A stretch of 64,000 bases of DNA from Cronobacter condimenti 1330 (GTDB lineage Bacteria; Pseudomonadota; Gammaproteobacteria; Enterobacterales; Enterobacteriaceae). Within the stretch, counting starts at the first letter, position 1. Every line of letters starts with the position of its first letter. Positions 16,336-24,667 of the stretch are shown here, in pieces. The translations under genes were made by a program, and so were the position numbers. Below the pieces are notes generated by a model. That model was not told the origin of the DNA. It searched no databases and saw only the letters and a program-made list of their open reading frames with translations. The DNA lies in NCBI RefSeq assembly GCF_001277255.1, contig NZ_CP012264.1:1488001-1552000 (forward strand). Reading direction: 5' to 3'.

Positions 16336-18275
16336 CGGCGTTGCTTGAACTGCGCGATATTCGCCGCAGTTATCCGTCGGGCGAAACGGACGTAGAAGTA
16401 CTCAAAGGCGTCTCGCTGACTATCAACGCCGGTGAAATGGTGGCGATTGTCGGCGCGTCCGGCTCCGGGAAATCGACGCTGATGAATATTCTCGGCTGTC
16501 TTGATAAGCCAAGCAGCGGCAGTTACAAGGTGGCGGGCGTCGACGTGGCGACGCTCAACAATGATGCATTAGCGCGTCTTCGGCGTGAGCATTTCGGTTT
16601 TATCTTTCAGCGCTATCACCTGCTTTCTCATCTTACCGCGGCCCAGAATGTTGAAGTGCCCGCGGTCTATGCCGGTACGGGCCGTGCCGCCCGGCAGGTG
16701 CGCGCGCGCGAATTACTGACCCGCCTTGGCCTTGAGGCGCGCGTCGACTACCAACCCTCACAGCTTTCCGGCGGCCAGCAGCAGCGGGTGAGCATTGCAC
16801 GCGCATTGATGAACGGCGGCCAGGTGATCCTCGCGGATGAACCAACCGGCGCGCTCGACAGCCACTCCGGTGAAGAGGTGATCGCCACCTTAAAACAGCT
16901 GCGCGATCGCGGGCATACGGTGATTATCGTCACCCACGATCCACATGTCGCGGCACAGGCGGAACGGATCATCGAAATTCGCGACGGGGAGATTGTCAGT
17001 AACCCGCCCGCGGTGGAAAAGCGCAGTGGTGCAGGGCTTACGACCCAGCCGCACGAGGCGGCAGCGTTAGGGCAGTTCATTAACAGTTTCCGCGAGGCGC
17101 TGACCATGGCGTGGCTTGCGATGGCAGCCAACAAGATGCGCACACTGCTGACGATGCTCGGGATTATCATCGGCATCGCGTCGGTGGTTTCCATCGTGGT
17201 GGTCGGTGATGCCGCCAAGCAGATGGTGCTTGAGGACATTCGCTCCATCGGTACCAATACGATTGATGTTTATCCCGGCAAGGATTTCGGCGACGACGAC
17301 CCGCAATATCAGCAGGCGTTGCAGTATGACGATTTGCAGGCGATCCAGCGCCAGCCGTGGGTAAGCTCCGCCACGCCCGCCGTCTCGCAGAATTTACGCC
17401 TGCGCTACGGCAATGTGGATGTGGCCGCCAGCGCCAACGGCGTGAGCGGGCAATATTTTAACGTCTACGGCATGACCTTTAGCGAGGGCAATACCTTCAA
17501 CGACGAGCAGCTGCGCGGTCGTGCGCAAGTTGTGGTTATCGACAGCAACGCGCGTCGCCAGCTCTTTCCGAATAAGGCAAGCGTGGTCGGCGAAGTGGTG
17601 CTGGTGGGCAACATGCCCGCGACGGTCATCGGCGTGGCGGAAGAGAAGCAGTCGATGTTCGGCAGCAGCAAAATTCTGCGCGTCTGGATGCCTTACAGCA
17701 CGATGTCCGGGCGCATCATGGGGCAGTCGTGGCTGAACTCCGTGACGGTGCGTGTGAAAGATGGCTATGACAGCGGGGAGGCGGAGCAGCAGCTCATCCG
17801 TCTGCTGACGTTGCGTCACGGCAAAAAAGACTTTTTCACCTGGAATATGGACGGCGTGTTGAAAACCGCAGAAAAGACCACACGTACACTTCAGCTCTTT
17901 TTAACGCTGGTCGCGGTCATTTCGCTGGTGGTGGGCGGTATTGGGGTGATGAATATCATGCTGGTATCCGTGACTGAGCGTACCCGTGAAATCGGCATCC
18001 GCATGGCGGTCGGCGCGCGGGCAAGCGATGTGCTGCAACAGTTTTTAATTGAAGCGGTGCTGGTCTGTCTGGTTGGAGGTGCGCTTGGTATCGGGCTTTC
18101 GCTGTTGATTGCTTTTGCGCTTCAGCTCGTTCTGCCCGGCTGGGAGATTGGTTTCTCGCCGGTGGCGCTGTTGACCGCCTTTTTGTGCTCCAGTGTGACG
18201 GGGGTTTTATTCGGCTGGCTGCCCGCCCGGAACGCCGCGAGACTTAACCCTGTCGATGCGCTGGCGCGAGAATAA
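16332..18275 (+). CDS. macB: MacB, macrolide efflux ABC transporter
   Basis: MacB is an inner-membrane ABC transporter that drives MacAB-TolC mechanotransmission; 647 residues. The N-terminal ATPase has Walker A GASGSGKS at residues 41-48, signature LSGGQQQRVSIARAL around 145 and Walker B ILADEPTGALD. A first transmembrane helix (TLLTMLGIIIGIASVVSIVVV) near 270 is followed by a large periplasmic domain and three C-terminal helices from about 525. The conserved VTERTREIGIRMAVGA loop is present. Confidence 0.97.
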   Translation: MTALLELRDIRRSYPSGETDVEVLKGVSLTINAGEMVAIVGASGSGKSTLMNILGCLDKPSSGSYKVAGVDVATLNNDALARLRREHFGFIFQRYHLLSHLTAAQNVEVPAVYAGTGRAARQVRARELLTRLGLEARVDYQPSQLSGGQQQRVSIARALMNGGQVILADEPTGALDSHSGEEVIATLKQLRDRGHTVIIVTHDPHVAAQAERIIEIRDGEIVSNPPAVEKRSGAGLTTQPHEAAALGQFINSFREALTMAWLAMAANKMRTLLTMLGIIIGIASVVSIVVVGDAAKQMVLEDIRSIGTNTIDVYPGKDFGDDDPQYQQALQYDDLQAIQRQPWVSSATPAVSQNLRLRYGNVDVAASANGVSGQYFNVYGMTFSEGNTFNDEQLRGRAQVVVIDSNARRQLFPNKASVVGEVVLVGNMPATVIGVAEEKQSMFGSSKILRVWMPYSTMSGRIMGQSWLNSVTVRVKDGYDSGEAEQQLIRLLTLRHGKKDFFTWNMDGVLKTAEKTTRTLQLFLTLVAVISLVVGGIGVMNIMLVSVTERTREIGIRMAVGARASDVLQQFLIEAVLVCLVGGALGIGLSLLIAFALQLVLPGWEIGFSPVALLTAFLCSSVTGVLFGWLPARNAARLNPVDALARE

Positions 18276-18279
18276 ATAA

Positions 18280-18306
18280 AAATGCCAGTCCACGGGACTG
18301 GCATTT
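18280..18306. terminator. Perfect 12-bp hairpin between macB and cspD
   Basis: AAATGCCAGTCC (18280-18291), loop ACG and GGACTGGCATTT (18295-18306) form a perfect stem directly after macB. It is symmetric, with A and T ends on both sides, so it can act for macB and for the convergent cspD. Confidence 0.8.
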
Positions 18307-18339
18307 CAGGAGCAGGATGTACACAATGAAACAGAAGAG

Positions 18340-18570
18340 TTACGCAACTGCGGATGCAACTTCTGCTTCAAGAGGGACAATAACGCTGGCATGGTTGCCT
18401 TTGGGACCCTGATGTACATCGAACCTCACGACTTGTCCGGCTTTCAGCGTTCTGTAGCCGTCCATCTGGATAGTAGAGTAGTGCGCGAAGATATCCTCGC
18501 CGCCGCCTTCAGGACAAATAAACCCAAACCCTTTGGCGTTATTGAACCATTTAACAGTACCCGTCTCCAT
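18340..18570 (-). CDS. cspD: CspD, cold-shock-like DNA replication inhibitor
   Basis: CspD is a 76-residue cold-shock-domain protein that binds single-stranded DNA or RNA. In E. coli it is induced in stationary phase rather than by cold and blocks replication. RNP1 KGFGFICPEG and RNP2 DIFAHYS are present, and the protein starts METGTVKWFNNAK. The reading frame runs 23 codons further upstream, but METG is the family start. It is divergent from clpS, as in E. coli, where CspD is a Lon substrate. Confidence 0.95.
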   Translation of the reverse strand: METGTVKWFNNAKGFGFICPEGGGEDIFAHYSTIQMDGYRTLKAGQVVRFDVHQGPKGNHASVIVPLEAEVASAVA

Positions 18571-18895
18571 GCTTCGACATCCTTCATAAGTCTTATTAAG
18601 TAAGATGGATTGAACCGGTGGGTGAGGGGGGCTGTTCAAAACCTCGCCAACTCACGCTTGTACAATTTAGAGAAATCGCACTCTTCGTCAAGCGTTGACC
18701 GGGGTCTGACAGGTGGTATTGAGTCAAAATTTTGAAGCAGTTAACGCTATTTTCATTAATGTGACAGAGCTCGCGAATACCAGTGATAGCTGGTTGCTTA
18801 ATGAACATTAGGGTAGATTCAGGATGCGTATTACACTCAACCAGAGCGCCGGAAAACACGCTGGCTGTACAGTTTAACCATGATGACGACTGGCA
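18571..18895. promoter_or_regulatory. Divergent cspD-clpS intergenic region (325 bp)
   Basis: No gene is visible here. It must contain the cspD promoter (minus strand) and the clpSA promoter (plus strand). I could not assign -35/-10 boxes with confidence. The clpS-proximal part is AT-rich; the cspD-proximal part has a G-run near 18620-18630. Confidence 0.4.
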
Positions 18896-19216
18896 ATGAG
18901 TAAAGATAAAAGTTGGCTAGATTTTGACCATTTGGCGGAAGATGAACTGCGCGAAGCGCTAAAGCCGCCATCTATGTATAAAGTTATATTAATGAACGAC
19001 GATTACACGCCGATGGAATTTGTTATTGACGTGCTACAAAAGTTCTTTTCTTATGATGTAGAACGTGCAACGCAATTGATGCTCGCAGTTCACTATCAGG
19101 GAAAGGCCATCTGTGGAGTTTTCACGGCGGAAGTCGCGGAGACCAAGGTGGCGCAGGTGAACAAATATGCGAGGGAGAACGAGCATCCGTTGATGTGTAC
19201 GCTGGAAAAAGCCTGA
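18896..19216 (+). CDS. clpS: ClpS, adaptor for the ClpAP protease (N-recognin)
   Basis: ClpS binds N-degron substrates (N-terminal Leu, Phe, Trp, Tyr) and docks them on the ClpA N-domain. It has 106 residues. The substrate pocket motif LMNDDYTPMEFV (about 32-43) and the His-containing VHYQGKAICGVFTAEVAE are conserved. It ends 28 bp before clpA, so clpSA is an operon. The aat gene nearby produces N-degrons for it. Confidence 0.97.
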   Translation: MSKDKSWLDFDHLAEDELREALKPPSMYKVILMNDDYTPMEFVIDVLQKFFSYDVERATQLMLAVHYQGKAICGVFTAEVAETKVAQVNKYARENEHPLMCTLEKA

Positions 19217-19244
19217 TCAAGGCAAACTATTGAGGGGGTGCCCT

Positions 19245-21518
19245 ATGCTCAACCAGGAACTGGAACTCAGTTTAAACATGGCTTTCGCCAGAGCGCGCGA
19301 GCACCGACATGAGTTTATGACCGTCGAGCATCTGTTACTGGCTCTGCTCAGTAACCCATCGGCACGGGAGGCGCTTGAAGCCTGCTCCGTGGATCTGGTG
19401 GCGCTGCGTCAGGAACTCGAAGCCTTCATCGAACAAACCACACCCGTACTGCCCATGAGTGAAGAGGAGCGCGACACACAGCCGACGCTCAGCTTCCAAC
19501 GCGTGTTGCAACGTGCGGTGTTCCACGTCCAGTCCTCCGGCCGTAGCGAAGTGACTGGCGCCAATGTCTTAGTGGCTATCTTCAGCGAACAGGAATCCCA
19601 GGCGGCTTATCTGTTGCGTAAACATGAAGTCAGCCGCCTCGATGTGGTGAATTTCATCTCCCACGGCACCCGTAAAGACGAGCCAGGCCAGGCGCCGGGC
19701 AATGACAATCCGGTCAACGAAGAGCAGGCAGGCGGGGAGGAGCGTATGGAAAACTTCACCACCAATCTCAATCAGCTTGCCCGCGTTGGCGGCATTGACC
19801 CGCTGATTGGCCGTGATAAAGAGCTGGAGCGCGCCATTCAGGTGCTCTGCCGCCGTCGTAAAAATAACCCGCTGCTGGTGGGCGAATCGGGCGTCGGGAA
19901 AACCGCGATTGCCGAAGGACTCGCCTGGCGTATCGTGCAGGGTGATGTGCCGGAAGTCATGGCCGACTGCACTATCTATGCGCTGGATATCGGCTCGCTG
20001 CTGGCGGGCACAAAATATCGCGGCGATTTTGAAAAACGCTTTAAAGCGCTGCTCAAACAACTGGAACAGGATAATAATAGCATCCTGTTTATTGATGAAA
20101 TCCATACCATCATCGGTGCGGGCGCGGCTTCCGGCGGTCAGGTCGATGCGGCAAACCTTATCAAACCGCTGCTCTCCAGCGGTAAAATTCGGGTCATGGG
20201 CTCCACGACGTATCAGGAGTTCAGCAACATTTTCGAAAAAGACCGCGCGCTGGCGCGTCGCTTCCAGAAAATTGATATCACCGAGCCGAGCGTTGATGAA
20301 ACCGTGCAGATCATTAACGGCCTGAAGCCGAAATATGAAGCGCACCACGACGTGCGTTATACCGCGAAAGCGGTGCGTGCGGCGGTTGAACTGGCGGTGA
20401 AATACATTAACGACCGCCATCTGCCGGATAAAGCGATTGACGTTATCGATGAGGCGGGCGCGCGCGCGCGTCTGATGCCGGTCAGCAAGCGTAAGAAAAC
20501 CGTCAATGTGGCGGATATCGAATCCGTGGTGGCCCGCATCGCGCGTATTCCGGAGAAGAGCGTGTCGCAAAGCGATCGCGATACGCTGAAAAATCTGGGC
20601 GATCGCCTCAAAATGCTGGTGTTTGGTCAGGATAAAGCCATTGAGGCCTTAACCGAAGCCATCAAAATGAGCCGCGCAGGGCTGGGGCACGACCGCAAAC
20701 CGGTCGGTTCTTTCCTCTTTGCTGGCCCGACTGGCGTCGGTAAAACCGAGGTGACCGTGCAGCTTTCCAAAGCGCTGGGCATTGAGCTGCTGCGTTTTGA
20801 TATGTCTGAGTATATGGAGCGTCATACGGTTAGCCGTTTGATAGGCGCCCCTCCGGGTTATGTGGGCTTTGATCAAGGTGGCCTGCTGACTGACGCGGTT
20901 ATCAAGCATCCGCACGCGGTGCTGCTGCTTGATGAGATTGAAAAAGCGCATCCGGATGTCTTTAACCTGCTGTTGCAGGTAATGGATAACGGAACGCTGA
21001 CCGATAACAACGGGCGTAAAGCAGATTTCCGCAACGTGATTCTGGTGATGACGACCAACGCGGGCGTACGTGAAACCGAGCGTAAATCTATCGGGCTTAT
21101 CCGTCAGGACAACAGCACCGATGCGATGGAAGAGATCAAAAAGATCTTTACGCCGGAGTTTCGCAACCGTCTCGACAATATCATCTGGTTCAACCATCTC
21201 TCTGCTGAGGTGATCCATCAGGTGGTCGATAAGTTCATCGTCGAATTGCAGGCGCAGCTTGATCAGAAAGGCGTCTCCCTTGAAGTGAGTCAGGAAGCGC
21301 GTGACTGGCTGGCGGAAAAAGGCTATGACCGCGCGATGGGCGCACGTCCGATGACCCGCGTCATTCAGGACAACCTGAAAAAACCACTCGCCAACGAATT
21401 GCTCTTTGGTTCGCTGGTGGATGGCGGTCAGGTGTCCGTGGCGCTGGATAAAGACGGCGATAAGCTAACGTACAGCTTCCAGAGTGCGCAGAAGCATAAG
21501 CCCGAAGCCGCGCACTAA
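19245..21518 (+). CDS. clpA: ClpA, ATPase/unfoldase subunit of ClpAP protease
   Basis: ClpA is an AAA+ unfoldase that feeds ClpP; 757 residues (E. coli 758). An N-domain (about 1-145), a Glu/Gly-rich linker, D1 with Walker A GESGVGKT (near 213) and D2 with GPTGVGKT (near 494) are visible, as is the ClpP-docking loop region before the C-terminal domain. The start is ATG 19245 (MLNQELELSLN); an in-frame TTG 15 bp upstream is less likely. An internal ATG at 19746 (residue 168) is preceded by a strong GGAGGAG, matching the known internal start that yields the N-domain-less ClpA form in E. coli. Confidence 0.97.
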   Translation: MLNQELELSLNMAFARAREHRHEFMTVEHLLLALLSNPSAREALEACSVDLVALRQELEAFIEQTTPVLPMSEEERDTQPTLSFQRVLQRAVFHVQSSGRSEVTGANVLVAIFSEQESQAAYLLRKHEVSRLDVVNFISHGTRKDEPGQAPGNDNPVNEEQAGGEERMENFTTNLNQLARVGGIDPLIGRDKELERAIQVLCRRRKNNPLLVGESGVGKTAIAEGLAWRIVQGDVPEVMADCTIYALDIGSLLAGTKYRGDFEKRFKALLKQLEQDNNSILFIDEIHTIIGAGAASGGQVDAANLIKPLLSSGKIRVMGSTTYQEFSNIFEKDRALARRFQKIDITEPSVDETVQIINGLKPKYEAHHDVRYTAKAVRAAVELAVKYINDRHLPDKAIDVIDEAGARARLMPVSKRKKTVNVADIESVVARIARIPEKSVSQSDRDTLKNLGDRLKMLVFGQDKAIEALTEAIKMSRAGLGHDRKPVGSFLFAGPTGVGKTEVTVQLSKALGIELLRFDMSEYMERHTVSRLIGAPPGYVGFDQGGLLTDAVIKHPHAVLLLDEIEKAHPDVFNLLLQVMDNGTLTDNNGRKADFRNVILVMTTNAGVRETERKSIGLIRQDNSTDAMEEIKKIFTPEFRNRLDNIIWFNHLSAEVIHQVVDKFIVELQAQLDQKGVSLEVSQEARDWLAEKGYDRAMGARPMTRVIQDNLKKPLANELLFGSLVDGGQVSVALDKDGDKLTYSFQSAQKHKPEAAH

Positions 21519-21538
21519 AACTCCTACGCTTCAAACCA

Positions 21539-21568
21539 ACGCCGGACAGCCATGTCCGGCGTTTTTTT
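21539..21568 (+). terminator. clpA rho-independent terminator
   Basis: Perfect 10-bp stem ACGCCGGACA (21539-21548), loop GCCA and TGTCCGGCGT (21553-21562), followed by an uninterrupted T run to 21568, 20 bp after the clpA stop. Confidence 0.92.
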
Positions 21569-21601
21569 ATGTCTTTTTAAGGGCACGTCATCTCAACCCA
21601 T

Positions 21602-21633
21602 AAAAAAAGCGCCGCTTGAGGGCGGCGCTTTTT
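21602..21633. terminator. infA-side bidirectional terminator
   Basis: AAAAAGCGCCGC (21604-21615), 6-nt loop and GCGGCGCTTTTT (21622-21633). A and T tracts on both flanks allow termination in both directions. It probably ends the infA transcript coming from the right. Confidence 0.85.
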
Positions 21634-21667
21634 CTCAGGCTGGCGCGGCAAACGGCGGCGCGGCCTT

Positions 21668-21687
21668 ACTTCTCATACACGAGAAGT
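21668..21687. repeat. Small inverted repeat near the infA 3' end
   Basis: ACTTCTC (21668-21674) pairs with GAGAAGT (21681-21687) across a 6-nt loop, 11 bp past the infA stop. There is no T run. It occupies the stretch where E. coli carries the serW tRNA, but has no tRNA features. Confidence 0.4.
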
Positions 21688-21697
21688 CAGTACAAAC

Positions 21698-21919
<222 letters not shown>

Positions 21920-22191
21920 ATCCTCTGGGGTATCACTACCATAGTTTGAACCGGCAAGATAATGCCCAAGTTCACCCATTAAGTAAAGTTTTGCGGGCGA
22001 AATGCCCGTTGTACCGCTGCGCCTTCCTGCCCCCACGACAAAACCGCGCGGGCAGCGCAAGCATAACGGGGAGCGTGAGATCCAAAGCGTTGCGTTAACG
22101 GAGGGTCCCAAAACGGCGGCAGGGTAATGGCAGTCATTTTCTGCGTGCGTAAGTATAACACCCTGATAAAAAATGTGCCGAAAACATTCTG

Positions 22192-22896
22192 TTATCCTGC
22201 GGGCATAAAAAGGGTTTGCGGCACCCAACAGCGCTTTTCGAGCGGCAACTGACGAAACTCGGTCAGGATTTGCAAATAATCACGCCGTGGGATCTCGACT
22301 GCGCCAAGCGATGCGGTGTGCGGGTTCAACACCTGGCAGTCGATAAGCTGGCCACCCTGTGCAAGAAAGTACTCGCAAAAAACGACCAGCGCCGTTTTGG
22401 AAGCATTCTCCATACGGCTGAACATCGATTCGCCGCAAAATAGCGCGCCCTGGGCGACGCCATACATGCCGCCGATGAGGGCGTCACCCTGCCAGACTTC
22501 AATCGAATGCGCGTGCCCGAGTTCATGCAGGCGCTGCCAGGCGATGACAACATCATTGGTTATCCACGTGCCGTCATTGCGATCGTCGGCGCACCCTTGA
22601 ATGACAGCGTTAAAGGCGTGATTGAGCGTCACGCGATAAGGCGAGCGGCGATGAAAGCGCTTCATGCTGCGGCTGATGTGGAGCCGGTCAGGCCAGAGCA
22701 CGGCGCGTGGATCCGGCGACCACCATAAAATCGGGTCGCCCGGTGAAAACCACGGAAAAATGCCCTGTTGATAGGCCATCATCAGGCGAGCCGGGCTGAG
22801 ATCGCCGCCTAATGCCAGTAAGCCGTTGGGTTCACGTAACGCCCCCTCAGGAGAGGGGAAAGCAATCGAATGACGAGAAAGCTGCACCAGACGCAT
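22192..22896 (-). CDS. aat: Aat, leucyl/phenylalanyl-tRNA-protein transferase
   Basis: Aat adds Leu or Phe to proteins with N-terminal Arg or Lys, creating N-degrons read by ClpS-ClpA. It has 234 residues, equal to E. coli. Family motifs are NGLLALGGDLSP, YQQGIFPWFSPGDPILWWSPDPR and FCGESMFSRMENASK. The start at 22896 (MRLVQLSRHS) is preferred over an ATG ten codons upstream. It follows cydC by 37 bp in the cydD-cydC-aat direction, likely partly co-transcribed. Confidence 0.96.
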   Translation of the reverse strand: MRLVQLSRHSIAFPSPEGALREPNGLLALGGDLSPARLMMAYQQGIFPWFSPGDPILWWSPDPRAVLWPDRLHISRSMKRFHRRSPYRVTLNHAFNAVIQGCADDRNDGTWITNDVVIAWQRLHELGHAHSIEVWQGDALIGGMYGVAQGALFCGESMFSRMENASKTALVVFCEYFLAQGGQLIDCQVLNPHTASLGAVEIPRRDYLQILTEFRQLPLEKRCWVPQTLFMPAG

Positions 22897-22933
22897 CACA
22901 ACGGCGCTCCCTGACAACATAGTCAAATATCAA

Positions 22934-24667
22934 TCAATGATAGTGTACTGTTCGCTGACGAAACTGATAATAACGTCCCTGCTGCGCCAGTAATTCTGCG
23001 TGACTACCTTGCTCAATAATATGCCCGTTGTCCATGATAATGATGCGATCGAATGCCGTCAGGCCCTGCAAACGGTGAGTGACCATCAGCAGTGTCTTCT
23101 GTGCGGCGATATCGTTGACCAGCGCAAGGATTTGACGCTCGGTTTGCGCGTCAAGACCTTCCGTTGGCTCATCCAGCAGCAGCATTGGCGCGTCGTGCAG
23201 CAACGCACGTGCAATGCCGAGGCGACGCAGTTCGCCGCCTGAAAGCTGGCGTCCACCCTCGCCAAGCCATGCGTTCAATCCTTCATCCTCCAGCAGCTTT
23301 TCCAGCCCCACGCGGGTGAGGGCCGTACCAAGTGCGGCGTCATCGGCTTGAGGCGCGGCGAGGGTAAGGTTATCGCGAAGCGTGGCGCTGAACAGATGAA
23401 CACGTTGCGGCACGACGCTCATGGTTGCGCGCAGCGCGGCTTCACGATAGCTGGTGAGGGAAGTGCCGCCAAGAAGAACGTCGCCCTGATCGGGATCCCA
23501 GGCGCGGGTCAGCAGTTGCAGCAGCGTCGATTTACCGCAGCCGGTGCGTCCCAGGATGGCAATATGCTCACCCGGCGCGACATCCAGCGTAACACCGCGC
23601 AGCGCAGGTTGTGGCTGCCCCGGATAGCTGAAATAGACATCACGCAGTGAGAGCGACGCGTTGCGCGGGGCATCAATACCCGGCTCGGCGAAAGTGATTT
23701 CAGCCGGCTGTTCAATGACCTCGCTGACACGACGCGCTGAAGCGATGACCTGGCCTAAATGTTGAAATGCTCCGCCTACGGGGGCGAGCGCCTCAAAGGC
23801 TGCCAGCGCACAAAAGACAAAGAGCGCAATCAGCGAACCTGGCGCGCTATTACCGCCAACGCCGCCTGCGGCCATCCACAGAATAAGCACGACCGTTATA
23901 CCGCTTATGAGCGTCATCAGAGCCTGCGACAGTGCCGTTAGCCCGGCCTGACGGCGCTGCGCCTCATGCCACGCCTGTTCTGTCGCTTCAAGATTATTGC
24001 GATAACGTCTGGCTGCGCCGAAAATCGACAGCTCCGCTTGTCCCTGTAACCAGCCAGTCAACTGCTGGCGATAGCTGGCACGCAGCGCTGTCAGCGCTTC
24101 ACCCACCGGACGTCCGGTGCGGTAGAAGAGGGGAGGAAACACCAGTAACGTCGCCAGCATAATGCCGCCCAGCGTCAGCGCCAGCGTAACATCCAGCAGA
24201 CTCAGGCCGAATGTCACCACAACGATAACTGCCAGCGCGCCGATGAGCGGTGAAATCACGCGTAAATAAAGATGATCGAGCGTGTCGACATCGGCCACCA
24301 GCCGGTTTAGCAATTCGCCCTGCCGAAAACGGGCGAGCCCCGACGGGGAGAGCGGCAACAGACGGCTGAAGATATAAACACGCAGATGTTCCAGCACGCG
24401 GAACGTCGCTTCGTGGCTGACCAGCCGTTCAAAGTAACGCCCGGCGGTACGAAAAATGGCCGCGCCACGCACGCCTGCAGCGGGCAGCATATAGTTAAAA
24501 CTGTAAAGGCCGGCCATGCCTACGACTGCCGAGGCGGAAAGAAACCACCCGGAAAGCGTCAGCAGACCGATGCTCGCGAGCAGCGTCACGATGGCCAGAA
24601 CCACGCCCAGTGAAAGCAGCCATTTATGGCGTTTATAGAGCGCCAGATAAGGTAACAACGCGCGCAT
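22934..24667 (-). CDS. cydC: CydC, subunit of the CydDC cysteine/glutathione ABC exporter
   Basis: CydC forms a heterodimeric inner-membrane exporter of cysteine and glutathione with CydD, needed for cytochrome bd assembly and periplasmic redox balance. It has 577 residues: an N-terminal six-helix ABC membrane domain and a C-terminal ATPase with Walker A GRTGCGKS, signature LSGGELRRLGIARALL and LLLDEPTEGLD. Its ATG directly abuts the cydD stop (24667 and 24668), so translation is coupled. Confidence 0.96.
   Translation of the reverse strand: MRALLPYLALYKRHKWLLSLGVVLAIVTLLASIGLLTLSGWFLSASAVVGMAGLYSFNYMLPAAGVRGAAIFRTAGRYFERLVSHEATFRVLEHLRVYIFSRLLPLSPSGLARFRQGELLNRLVADVDTLDHLYLRVISPLIGALAVIVVVTFGLSLLDVTLALTLGGIMLATLLVFPPLFYRTGRPVGEALTALRASYRQQLTGWLQGQAELSIFGAARRYRNNLEATEQAWHEAQRRQAGLTALSQALMTLISGITVVLILWMAAGGVGGNSAPGSLIALFVFCALAAFEALAPVGGAFQHLGQVIASARRVSEVIEQPAEITFAEPGIDAPRNASLSLRDVYFSYPGQPQPALRGVTLDVAPGEHIAILGRTGCGKSTLLQLLTRAWDPDQGDVLLGGTSLTSYREAALRATMSVVPQRVHLFSATLRDNLTLAAPQADDAALGTALTRVGLEKLLEDEGLNAWLGEGGRQLSGGELRRLGIARALLHDAPMLLLDEPTEGLDAQTERQILALVNDIAAQKTLLMVTHRLQGLTAFDRIIIMDNGHIIEQGSHAELLAQQGRYYQFRQRTVHYH

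Noticed and set aside
19569..20570. Long open frame antisense to clpA (about 333 codons).
   Set aside because: Shadow of a certain gene; low-complexity composition and no ribosome site.
21519..21697. tRNA-Ser (serW) gene expected from E. coli synteny.
   Set aside because: No acceptor stem, anticodon arm or CCA-type end can be drawn; only terminator hairpins and a short inverted repeat.
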